Source: Ruminococcaceae bacterium UBA794 | GTDB taxonomy: Bacteria > Bacillota > Clostridia > Oscillospirales > Ruminococcaceae | NCBI GenBank assembly: GCA_002304735.1 | Contig: DBIU01000095.1 | Location: 1-11,868 of the forward strand | Length of the DNA stretch: 11,868 nt | Direction: 5' to 3' | In this document: positions 1-5,600 of the stretch, one piece after another | Numbering within the stretch: position 1 is the stretch's first letter | Layout: each line of letters opens with the position of its first letter | Notes under the pieces: generated by a model | Seen by the model: only the letters and a program-made list of their open reading frames with translations | What the model was told of the DNA's origin: nothing | The model's database searches: none | Made by a program: the position numbers and the translations under genes

Positions 1-22
1 AAGCGGCAGGGTTGATGTAAAA
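1..22 (+). repeat. Left copy of a 22-bp inverted repeat found at both window ends
   Basis: Bases 1-22 are the exact reverse complement of 11847-11868. Just beyond the identical part both copies keep an imperfect C-rich tract. Read inward from each end in the same frame (AGC at 2-4 on the left), both copies translate as SGRVDVK followed by Asn-Pro on the left and Ser-Pro on the right. On the left this frame stops at TAA 35-37, nine bases before a terminator, so the repeat may be the 3' end of a gene cut by the window edge. It could equally be a dispersed non-coding repeat at which the contig ended. The repeat is certain; its nature is not known. Confidence 0.85.
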
Positions 23-45
23 AATCCCTGTAAATAAACAAATTT

Positions 46-79
46 CCCGCCTTGCGACCGGTTCGCAGGGCGGGTTTTT
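46..79 (+). terminator. Rho-independent terminator of a gene left of the window
   Basis: A 12-bp stem (46-57 with 63-74, one G-U pair) encloses a 5-nt loop and is followed by five T residues. The orientation of the T-run points to a + strand transcript entering from outside the window. The 3' arm shares an 8-base stretch (60-67) that can also pair with 82-89, giving an alternative weaker hairpin just downstream. Confidence 0.85.
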
Positions 80-92
80 ATTGCGAACCTAA

Positions 93-120
93 TGTTACAA
101 AAATGTAAGGAAAATGTAAG
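93..120 (+). promoter_or_regulatory. Three 11-bp-phased hexamers, possible OmpR/PhoP-family activator site
   Basis: The hexamers TGTTAC (93-98), TGTAAG (104-109) and TGTAAG (115-120) are separated by exactly five bases each. On the other strand they read CTTACA, CTTACA, GTAACA. Each matches the Bacillus PhoP box TT(A/T/C)ACA at five of six bases, with the family's 11-bp period. The array ends 10 bp before the -35 box of the methyltransferase promoter, a position from which a response regulator could activate. The repeats are seen directly. The choice of regulator, and any phosphate link, is inference. Confidence 0.45.
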
Positions 121-130
121 CGGTTTGCTA

Positions 131-159
131 TTGATTTTTCCATAAAACTGAAATATAAT
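131..159 (+). promoter_or_regulatory. Sigma-A-type promoter of the methyltransferase gene
   Basis: TTGATT (131-136) and TATAAT (154-159) are separated by exactly 17 bp. The expected transcription start is about 38 nt upstream of the ATG at 198, and no terminator lies between. Confidence 0.8.
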
Positions 160-197
160 AAAAAAAGCTTGATTTAACGCACTGAAAGGAGACTATT

Positions 198-959
198 ATG
201 AAGGCAAAATCGTCGGATTGGTATAAAAAAATCTGGACTTTGGATATCAAGAATATGTCTTGGGTTGAAAACACGCAGAACGAGGTGGATTATTTGATTG
301 ATTTATGTCGGCTGAACAGAACGGAGCGTATTCTGGACTTGGCGTGCGGTTTTGGCAGGCACGCGCTTGAATTTGCAAGGCGAGGCTTTGAGGTCGTCGG
401 CGTGGATATCACGGAAATTTACGTTGACGACGCAAAAAAGACCGCAGAAAAAATGGGTTTGTCGAACGCGTCGTTTATCTGCCGCGATATAAGAGATTTG
501 GATTTTTGCGGGGAATTTGACGTTGTTCTGAGCTTGGCGGACGGAGCAATCGGTTATCTTGAAAACGACGAAGAAAATCTTAGGATATTCGATGTGATTT
601 CACGCGCTTTGAAAAAAGGTGGTCAGCACGTCTGCGATTTGGTGTGCGGCGATTATGCGGAAGCGCATTTTCCCGTGAAGCTCTGGGACGCGGGTGAAAA
701 GGCAATATCGCTTTCGGAGTTCGACTGGAATCCCGAAACGCGTATTATGATGTTCGGCAATCGTGATTTCGCGTACGGCGAGGTTTTGACGAAGCCCGAA
801 ATCGCCGAGGGCGACCCGACCCGCGTTTATACGCTTGCAGAAATAAAGGAAATTATGAAAGCGCGCGGAATGAGGGTTTTGGATGCGTTCGCGGGTTATT
901 CAAAACAGCCTGCGTGCAGTCAAAGCTTTCAGATGCTTGTTCACAGCCGAAAAGATTAA
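198..959 (+). CDS. Class I SAM-dependent methyltransferase, substrate unknown
   Basis: This 253-aa cytoplasmic protein is predicted to transfer a methyl group from S-adenosylmethionine; the acceptor cannot be told from the sequence. The Rossmann-fold landmarks are clear. Motif I ILDLACGFG lies at residues 45-53, the acidic residue at the end of strand 2 is in VVGVD (66-70), a FDVVLSLADGAIGYL stretch (107-121) matches motif II/III, and LKKGG (138-142) precedes the next strand. The N-terminal IWTLDIKNMSWVE segment (12-24) is typical of an uncharacterised clostridial branch of the Methyltransf_25/UbiE-like superfamily. The start is fixed by AAGGAG (186-191), six bases before ATG. The gene is monocistronic: it has its own promoter and a terminator 9 bases after the stop. 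The phased hexamers upstream suggest control by a response regulator. I am sure of the fold class and unsure of the role. Confidence 0.93.
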   Translation: MKAKSSDWYKKIWTLDIKNMSWVENTQNEVDYLIDLCRLNRTERILDLACGFGRHALEFARRGFEVVGVDITEIYVDDAKKTAEKMGLSNASFICRDIRDLDFCGEFDVVLSLADGAIGYLENDEENLRIFDVISRALKKGGQHVCDLVCGDYAEAHFPVKLWDAGEKAISLSEFDWNPETRIMMFGNRDFAYGEVLTKPEIAEGDPTRVYTLAEIKEIMKARGMRVLDAFAGYSKQPACSQSFQMLVHSRKD

Positions 960-968
960 CAAACCAAG

Positions 969-994
969 GGCGGCAGTTTTGCCGCCATTTTTTT
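969..994 (+). terminator. Terminator of the methyltransferase gene
   Basis: GGCGGCA (969-975) pairs perfectly with TGCCGCC (980-986) around a 4-nt loop and is followed by a run of seven T residues (988-994). It starts 9 bases after the stop codon. Confidence 0.92.
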
Positions 995-1012
995 ACAATT
1001 TGTATTGTAAAA
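991..1012. repeat. 22-bp dyad, possible operator
   Basis: TTTTACAAT (991-999) and ATTGTAAAA (1004-1012) are perfect inverted arms around TTGT. The left arm overlaps the T-run of the preceding terminator. The TACAAT...ATTGTA core resembles operators of MarR/OhrR-type repressors, but no good promoter sits next to it, so it may just be an AT-rich hairpin. Confidence 0.4.
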
Positions 1013-1118
1013 CTGCACAAAATAAATTTATTTCACGGCTCGAATTTATGCAAGTATACAAAAATTGCCAAAAAACGCAAAAAAGTTAAAAAATTGTGTC
1101 CGGAAATGGCACTTTTTT

Positions 1119-1184
1119 TGAATGTATATAGTAAGGGGAGAAAAAATGAATAGATATTATCGTTTCGGTAAATATATACATTCA
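1119..1184. repeat. Perfect 12-bp inverted repeat with 42-nt spacer
   Basis: TGAATGTATATA (1119-1130) is the exact reverse complement of 1173-1184. The right arm is followed by six T residues and the left arm is preceded by seven, so the whole could fold as an AU-rich hairpin on either strand. A ribosome-binding-like AAGGGGAG and an ATG lie between the arms, but the ORF there has no support. Confidence 0.45.
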
Positions 1185-1231
1185 TTTTTTGAAAATTTGT
1201 GCATTTTTAACGAAATTTGTTTTTTCCTAAA

Positions 1232-1250
1232 TAGTTAGCTTGACGAACTA
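1232..1250. promoter_or_regulatory. MarR-like dyad over the -35 box
   Basis: TAGTTAG (1232-1238) and CGAACTA (1244-1250) are inverted half-sites with one mismatch and a 5-bp centre that contains most of the TTGACG -35 element. A repressor bound here would block RNA polymerase. MarR-family operators have this size and symmetry, but no such regulator is encoded in the window. Confidence 0.4.
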
Positions 1251-1268
1251 ATTTTTTTATGCTATAAT
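1240..1268 (+). promoter_or_regulatory. Sigma-A-type promoter of the secreted protein/ABC unit
   Basis: TTGACG (1240-1245) and TATAAT (1263-1268) are separated by 17 bp. The predicted start near 1275 leaves a leader of roughly 190 nt before the ATG at 1465. No other comparable promoter is visible before 5554, so it may serve all five genes. Confidence 0.85.
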
Positions 1269-1275
1269 CAAACAA

Positions 1276-1290
1276 AGGAAATTATTTCCT
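1276..1290. promoter_or_regulatory. Perfect 15-bp palindrome at the predicted start site
   Basis: AGGAAATTATTTCCT is symmetric around its central T and begins 7 bp after the -10 box, so it covers the first transcribed bases. It is placed either to act as an operator at +1 or to form a 5'-end hairpin in the mRNA. Confidence 0.45.
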
Positions 1291-1313
1291 ATAAAATGAA
1301 AGGCGGTGATTTT

Positions 1314-1364
1314 ATGAAATTTCGGAAAAGGGGGTTGAGATTTTCGTTTTTCGCCCCGAGCTGA
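1314..1364 (+). CDS. Possible 16-aa leader peptide ORF
   Basis: The ORF reads MKFRKRGLRFSFFAPS, then TGA. Its ribosome binding site AAAGGCGGTGAT (1299-1310) matches the 16S anti-SD over nearly its whole length, better than that of any other gene in this unit, with 7 bases from GG to ATG. It lies in the leader between the promoter and the secreted-protein gene. The peptide carries five basic residues and no membrane segment. It could be a regulatory leader, a small active peptide, or a remnant of a lost gene. The SD is the only support, so confidence is low. Confidence 0.3.
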   Translation: MKFRKRGLRFSFFAPS

Positions 1365-1374
1365 TTGCGCCTAA

Positions 1375-1397
1375 TCTTTCAATTCTGCGTTGAAAGA
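1375..1397 (+). other. Leader hairpin 1
   Basis: TCTTTCAA (1375-1382) pairs with TTGAAAGA (1390-1397) around a 7-nt loop. It has no T-run, so it is not a simple terminator. Confidence 0.4.
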
Positions 1398-1428
1398 ACG
1401 GGCAAAGGTTGTTCACAATTAAAGAAAA

Positions 1429-1444
1429 GATGCCAAATGGCATC
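1429..1444 (+). other. Leader hairpin 2 just upstream of the ribosome binding site
   Basis: GATGCC (1429-1434) and GGCATC (1439-1444) form a perfect 6-bp stem with an AAAT loop, 7 bases before the AAAGGA site of the secreted-protein gene. It leaves that site exposed and may stabilise the message or affect translation. Confidence 0.45.
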
Positions 1445-1464
1445 GCGACAGAAAGGAAAATTTT

Positions 1465-1887
1465 ATGTCTAAGATTAAAAAGATTTTGGCGGGAGCCCTT
1501 GCGGCGGTATCTGTTATGTCAAGCGCTATGTGCTTGGGAGCAAGCGCATATGAAGACAGAGGCAGTTGGGACTGCTATGTTAACAATTATACAAATCACT
1601 CGGTAGTCAATTTTTCTTTGAATTATTATTCTGCGGGATACAGAGCGGTTTGCACGGGCAAGACTAATGGCGGTTCGTATAACTATGTTGACGTTTATGA
1701 TGGCAGCATTAAGAGAACGACGCTTACAGAGATTGGCGTAATTTGTCAGCCGTTTGATGGAACTATGCATATAGATTCAAATAAAAAAAGATATGCAATG
1801 TTTACAATAAAATTGAAGGTTGAGGACACATCAGCGTCTAATACACCGCATAACTACGGCGATATTCGGCTTAGCAATCAATACTGA
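1465..1887 (+). CDS. Small secreted protein of unknown family, possible bacteriocin-like product
   Basis: This 140-aa protein has a clear Sec signal peptide: lysines at 3, 5 and 6, a hydrophobic core at about 8-25, and an ASA cleavage site at 26-28. The mature part is about 112 aa. It begins YEDRGSWD, is rich in Tyr, Asn, Ser, Thr and Gly, has no membrane segment, and contains three cysteines (37, 63, 94). I do not recognise the family. The GSWD start and small size faintly recall lactococcin 972-type secreted bacteriocins, but the rest does not align by eye. The start is set by AAAGGA (1452-1457), 7 bases upstream. It is the first solid gene of a unit continuing into a lipoprotein and an ABC exporter with a bacteriocin-immunity-type ATPase. 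This is the basis for suspecting an antagonistic or signalling secreted product. Cell-surface or matrix roles are equally open. Confidence 0.85.
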   Translation: MSKIKKILAGALAAVSVMSSAMCLGASAYEDRGSWDCYVNNYTNHSVVNFSLNYYSAGYRAVCTGKTNGGSYNYVDVYDGSIKRTTLTEIGVICQPFDGTMHIDSNKKRYAMFTIKLKVEDTSASNTPHNYGDIRLSNQY

Positions 1888-1902
1888 TTCCTGTTAACCA
1901 AA

Positions 1903-1937
1903 GCTCGCTTGCTTCGCGCAGCGCGGAGCAAGCGGGC
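1903..1937 (+). other. Very stable intercistronic hairpin without U-tract
   Basis: A 16-bp stem (1903-1918 with 1922-1937, two G-U pairs) with a CAG loop sits 15 bases after the secreted-protein stop and 31 bases before the lipoprotein start. No T-run follows, so it is not a standard terminator. Such elements usually block 3' exonucleases or partly attenuate transcription, letting the first gene be made in excess over the rest. Its high GC in an AT-rich gap also resembles an inserted REP-like repeat. Confidence 0.75.
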
Positions 1938-1968
1938 GATATTATAAATTAATTATTTGGAGGCTATT

Positions 1969-3201
1969 ATGAAAAAAATAATTTCTGCAATTCTTGCGCT
2001 CGTTCTTGCCGCCGCTCTTTCCGGCTGCGAAGCGTCCAAGGAAAACGACAGCTCGAGCGGCTCCGAAAGCACAGACAATTCCGGAAGTACAGGCGAAAGC
2101 GTTTCTTCCGTTACGATAGACAGCGACTACGTTATAAAAAACCTTAATCTTGAAAATGCGAAAATCATTGAAAACAAGCCGGAAAGCGGAAAGTGGGAAA
2201 GAATTACATATAATTACCCCAGTCTAAACAAACAATCCGCCGACAGACTTATTAAAATGGCAGGGGCATATGGCGTAAACATAAGTAAAGACGATGTAAA
2301 GCTGACGATGCGTGGTGAATTTGACCCGGAAACAGGTGACCTTAATAATGTGCCTTTTTCGAATTATAACAAATATCCCACTGACGTAAGTTTTGAAGAT
2401 TATCCTTTTGAAACCGCGATGTTCCATAGTGACGATTTTTTTATAGAAATTCAGTATCCAACCGGCGGATGTGTTGAGCTTGATAACAGAAAGAACGTAA
2501 ATTCTATCGCGAATGGAAATGCAGATTATAGTGCCCCTTGGCGACCGAGCTTTAAGAGTATAGAGCGTGAAGAATTTACCGAATATGATGAAAACAGAAC
2601 CTGCGTTTTGAACGGAAAAACAGTAAAGATTGCAGACGCGTTAAAATATGCGGAAAAGTATGCTTCGGAGAATGACGTTTTGTTTCCGAAGCTTTTTTCC
2701 GCAGCTTCAGTTATGGAAGGCACATTTACCTATGAAAACGGTAATCAGTCAATTCTGTTTAAGCTGAAATTTAACTATGACGGCGTTCCGATTGAGGGCT
2801 TTGGAATATATTCATTAGAAGATGAAAACGGAAAATCATATGGAGTTCGTTCTACCTACGCAGAATGTGCAATGCTCACCGAAAACACACTCGACTGGAT
2901 TTGGTTCCCCGCGATTGACGGCACCACGGAGTTTACGCACGAGGACTGCGAAATTGCGATAAGCCGCGAGGACGCCTGCCAAATCGTTTCAAAAAAGCTC
3001 AGTCAAGAATATATGTTCGACGTTAAGGAAATTCAGCTTATGTATGTTCCTAAGAATATAGGTTCCGGCGAGAGCGTGCGGCTTGAGCCGACATGGCGCT
3101 TTACTTTCGATAAAATCGACGCGGCTGACTTCGGCAGCAATACGCTTGTTTATGTAAGCGCAGTTGACGGAGATTTCCAGATGGCGGCGAAAATAAGCTG
3201 A
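1969..3201 (+). CDS. Lipoprotein with PepSY/YycI-like C-terminal domain
   Basis: This 410-aa protein is exported and lipid-anchored. A short KK start and hydrophobic core lead to the lipobox LSGC with the acylated Cys at 20. A Ser/Gly/Asp/Glu-rich linker (about 21-48) then leads to a globular extracytoplasmic part. The C-terminal region (about 328-405) has a pattern of a helix starting ISREDACQIV, a strand LEPTWRFTF and a closing YVSAVDGDFQ. This resembles PepSY/YycI-type domains of Firmicute envelope proteins; it is recognition by eye, not a search. The start is chosen because GGAGG (1959-1963) lies 5 bases before ATG 1969, while an upstream in-frame TTG at 1957 overlaps that site. The gene is 15 bases upstream of the first permease, so it probably works with the exporter, as an immunity lipoprotein, sensor or substrate receptor. 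Confidence 0.88.
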   Translation: MKKIISAILALVLAAALSGCEASKENDSSSGSESTDNSGSTGESVSSVTIDSDYVIKNLNLENAKIIENKPESGKWERITYNYPSLNKQSADRLIKMAGAYGVNISKDDVKLTMRGEFDPETGDLNNVPFSNYNKYPTDVSFEDYPFETAMFHSDDFFIEIQYPTGGCVELDNRKNVNSIANGNADYSAPWRPSFKSIEREEFTEYDENRTCVLNGKTVKIADALKYAEKYASENDVLFPKLFSAASVMEGTFTYENGNQSILFKLKFNYDGVPIEGFGIYSLEDENGKSYGVRSTYAECAMLTENTLDWIWFPAIDGTTEFTHEDCEIAISREDACQIVSKKLSQEYMFDVKEIQLMYVPKNIGSGESVRLEPTWRFTFDKIDAADFGSNTLVYVSAVDGDFQMAAKIS

Positions 3202-3216
3202 CAGAGCGAGGGCGAT

Positions 3217-4077
3217 ATGAGATATTTTTGTAAGTGCCTGAGGGAAAACTTCAAGTCGCCGCTTACATATGCAGCGATTGTGGTTTTTTCATTTTTATGC
3301 ATTTTCGGTATGTCTTTTTCTGTAAATAATACCGCCTACACCCTTTTCGAGGTTCTTTCAAATGAGAAGCTTTTTGAAACCGTGAAGCTTGACATTAATT
3401 ATTCATCATATCTTTTGGCGTTTCAGTTCAGCAATTTTAACTGGTATACCGTGGGATTGACCGTTCTTACGGCAATTCCCGCGCTGTATACCTATGTAAA
3501 ATCGCTCGAAAAAGTGCAGAATTTCGCGCTTTTCCGAACGAGTTACAGAACATATACGGTCGGAACAATTCTCTCCGCGTTCTTAATCGGCGCGATAATA
3601 ACGATTGCGGGATTTTTGCTGTTCGCTTCAGCCGTTTATATCGTTTTCCCAAGCTTTGAGTCTTTCGATAACGACATTATGGGAATGTTTTACGGGGAAA
3701 CCGCGGGCGAAAGACTGTTTAATCTTGCAAAAAACGTGTTGAATAACGCGGTTGTCGGCGGAATTATTCCTGTTTTCGCGATAACGCTTTATCGTTTTAT
3801 CCGCAGCGATTTTCTCGCCGCGTCAATTCCTGTAATGATTATGTATATTTCGTTTAAGATTGCGCCGAATTACAGAGCGTGGTTTACGGATAATCCCGAC
3901 AGTTCAAATAACGCGTTTTTGCAGCTGTTATTTATGCTTTTTCCGTCGAATTTAATAAATCTCGGATACAGCTTTGAATACACCCTCAAAGCGCCTTTGT
4001 TTTTGGCTTATTTGTTTTTTGCGGCGCTTGTTTTCGCATGCTGTCTGCTGTTCAAAAAATCTGTTCGGAGGGCTTGA
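3217..4077 (+). CDS. ABC-2-type permease subunit 1
   Basis: This 286-aa membrane protein has about six hydrophobic segments (near 15-35, 76-95, 113-145, 176-192, 198-215 and 260-280) and a short basic C-terminus. A large external loop with few motifs separates the first two helices. Length and topology match the LanE/LanG or BcrB group of ABC exporter membrane subunits, which lack fused ATPase domains. No specific family motif is visible, so the call rests on topology and on the ATPase gene two positions downstream. The ribosome binding site GAGGG is modest and 15 bases follow the lipoprotein stop. The next permease starts two bases after this stop, indicating translational coupling and assembly into one heteromeric transporter. 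Confidence 0.85.
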   Translation: MRYFCKCLRENFKSPLTYAAIVVFSFLCIFGMSFSVNNTAYTLFEVLSNEKLFETVKLDINYSSYLLAFQFSNFNWYTVGLTVLTAIPALYTYVKSLEKVQNFALFRTSYRTYTVGTILSAFLIGAIITIAGFLLFASAVYIVFPSFESFDNDIMGMFYGETAGERLFNLAKNVLNNAVVGGIIPVFAITLYRFIRSDFLAASIPVMIMYISFKIAPNYRAWFTDNPDSSNNAFLQLLFMLFPSNLINLGYSFEYTLKAPLFLAYLFFAALVFACCLLFKKSVRRA

Positions 4078-4079
4078 AT

Positions 4080-4925
4080 ATGAATAAAATTATATCAATT
4101 GTAAAATACGAGTTTTCCGAAACAATTCGCCGTCCAAAAATGCTTTTGGTACTGTTTTTTCTGGTTATTGTATACGAAAGCAATATTTCACCGCTTAGGG
4201 AATTGTGCGTTAAAACAGGGCTTTCGCTGAACGCTTTCGAGCCTTTTGTTTTGATGTGCACATTGAGTGTGAATATAATTCTGATACCGCTGATTTTCGC
4301 CGTTATGCTGAGCGGATTTCCAAGCTGCAAATCGGATTATTTCAGAATGATAAGAATAAGCAGGCGAAGCTGGGTTGCGGGCGAGATTTCGTTTATCTTT
4401 CTGATTTCGTTTGTGATGATGATTGCGCTGCTGATAGGAACGATTTTGCCGATTGCTGACCTTGCGGTTTTTTCAAACAAGTGGTGCGGAGTTATGACGT
4501 CGCTGCTTGATTATGATGAGGAGCTGTACTATAAAAATCTCAATTTTATGCTAAAAGCGTCAATTCTGACTCATTCGCGTCCCGTTGGAGCTATGATTTA
4601 TTCGTTTTTGATAATGTGGCTTAATCTGATAGTTTCGGGTTTGCTGATACTTCTCGGAACGATAACGTCAAAGCGTATGGCGTTCTTTTCGTCAACGCTT
4701 GCAATCGCCTTTATCGGCGGCTGCCTAACCGACTTCAGCACGGGCTTCAAGTGGGTTTTCCCCATCGCGCATACGCAGCTTGGGCTTCACTTCAACTCAA
4801 TCTTTTCAAAGACGAATTTCCCCGTTTTTGCTTCTTATCTTTATCTTGCCGCCGCAGTTATAGTGTTGATTATCCTGTGCGGACGGCTTGTAAATAAAAC
4901 AATGTTTATAGGAGAAACCGTATGA
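4080..4925 (+). CDS. ABC-2-type permease subunit 2
   Basis: This 281-aa membrane protein has an N-terminal amphipathic stretch with KYEFSETIRRPKM (9-21), which is the usual ABC-2 permease entry pattern. Hydrophobic segments follow at about 21-34, 54-76, 103-129, 170-193, 200-217 and 248-268. An in-frame ATG at 4038 lies inside the previous gene. I prefer 4080 because CGGAGGG (4066-4072) is correctly spaced before it. It begins two bases after the preceding stop and its own stop overlaps the ATPase start as ATGA, so the three transporter genes are tightly coupled. It presumably pairs with permease 1. Substrate is unknown. Confidence 0.87.
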   Translation: MNKIISIVKYEFSETIRRPKMLLVLFFLVIVYESNISPLRELCVKTGLSLNAFEPFVLMCTLSVNIILIPLIFAVMLSGFPSCKSDYFRMIRISRRSWVAGEISFIFLISFVMMIALLIGTILPIADLAVFSNKWCGVMTSLLDYDEELYYKNLNFMLKASILTHSRPVGAMIYSFLIMWLNLIVSGLLILLGTITSKRMAFFSSTLAIAFIGGCLTDFSTGFKWVFPIAHTQLGLHFNSIFSKTNFPVFASYLYLAAAVIVLIILCGRLVNKTMFIGETV

Positions 4926-5554
4926 TTACAGTGTCAAATCTCAATTTAACCCTTCAGAAGAACGAAATTTTGAAGGACATTTCCGTGGAATTTGAGCGCG
5001 GGAAAATCCACGGCTTAATCGGTCGAAACGGCTCGGGAAAAACTATGCTGATGAAGTGCATATGCGGCTTCGTTAAGCCGACGAGCGGCGAAATAACTGT
5101 TGACGGAAGGCGCATCGGAAAGGACTGCGATTTCCCGAAAAACACGGGAATTATCATCGAAACTCCGGGATTTATTCCGTATTATTCCGGCTTCAAAAAT
5201 CTGAAGCTGCTCGCGGATTTGAACAAAAAAATTTCGCGGGACGATATCCGAAAAACGATGGAACAAGTCGGTCTTGACCCCGATTTGAAGCGCCACGTCC
5301 GCAAATATTCACTCGGTATGAGGCAGCGGCTGGGACTTGCTCAGGCGATAATGGAAAATCCCGATTTGCTGATTTTGGACGAGCCGATGAACGGTCTTGA
5401 CAAGGACGGAGTTGCGGATATGCGAAAATATCTTCTCGACCTCAAAGCGCAGGGCAAAACGATTTTGATTGCTTCACACAGCGCCGAAGATATCGACATT
5501 TTGTGCGATACGGTTTGCGAGATGGATAAGGGAAAACTCGAAAAAATCAGATAA
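4922..5554 (+). CDS. ABC transporter ATPase of the BcrA/LanF type with E-loop
   Basis: This 210-aa nucleotide-binding subunit energises the two permeases. Walker A is GRNGSGKT (34-41), the signature is degenerate YSLGMRQR (129-136) as usual in the BcrA/NatA branch, Walker B is LLILDEP (149-155) and the switch His is in IASHS (His186). Where most ABC proteins have the Q-loop Gln, this one reads GIIIETPGF with Glu80. That E-loop, with EsPgf-type context, is known from LanF subunits of lantibiotic self-immunity exporters and from bacitracin-resistance BcrA. This favours export or expulsion of a peptide-like, membrane-active substrate. It is shorter than many relatives (about 230-300 aa) because it lacks the C-terminal extension. 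Its ATG overlaps the previous TGA. It is the last gene of the unit. Confidence 0.95.
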   Translation: MITVSNLNLTLQKNEILKDISVEFERGKIHGLIGRNGSGKTMLMKCICGFVKPTSGEITVDGRRIGKDCDFPKNTGIIIETPGFIPYYSGFKNLKLLADLNKKISRDDIRKTMEQVGLDPDLKRHVRKYSLGMRQRLGLAQAIMENPDLLILDEPMNGLDKDGVADMRKYLLDLKAQGKTILIASHSAEDIDILCDTVCEMDKGKLEKIR

Positions 5555-5559
5555 AAACG

Positions 5560-5590
5560 CTCCCGAATGGCTCTGAAAGCCGTTCGGGAG
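5560..5590. terminator. Bidirectional terminator between convergent operons
   Basis: A 13-bp stem (5560-5572 with 5578-5590, one G-U) encloses a 5-nt loop. The - strand side is followed by five T residues and the + side by a looser TATTTT run. It separates the ABC unit on the + strand from the acetyltransferase on the - strand and is 5 and 10 bases from their stops. Confidence 0.88.
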
Positions 5591-5600
5591 TATTTTAATA

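Larger units (their letters stand above)
960..1464. other. 505-nt gene-free AT-rich control region
   Basis: I see no convincing gene on either strand beyond a possible 16-codon leader ORF. From left to right it holds the methyltransferase terminator, a dyad at 991-1012, a 12-bp inverted repeat at 1119-1184, a strong promoter (1240-1268) overlapped by one dyad and followed at its start site by another, a strong ribosome binding site with the leader ORF, and hairpins at 1375-1397 and 1429-1444. The density of symmetric elements suggests multi-input control of the secreted-protein/ABC unit downstream. Confidence 0.6.

Noticed and set aside
914..1153. 79-codon ORF overlapping the methyltransferase 3' end
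   Set aside because: It runs through the methyltransferase terminator, has no ribosome binding site, and its residues follow low-complexity DNA.
1146..1238. 30-codon ORF with an AAGGGGAG-like site between the arms of the 12-bp inverted repeat
   Set aside because: Composition is that of AT-rich non-coding DNA, it has no promoter of its own, and it ends in the -35 dyad. The SD alone is not enough.
1465..1887. Firm assignment of the secreted protein to the lactococcin 972 family
   Set aside because: Only the GSWD-like mature start and general size agree. Downstream spacing, cysteines and length do not fit convincingly by eye, and the two permeases here are not the large single membrane protein of those clusters.
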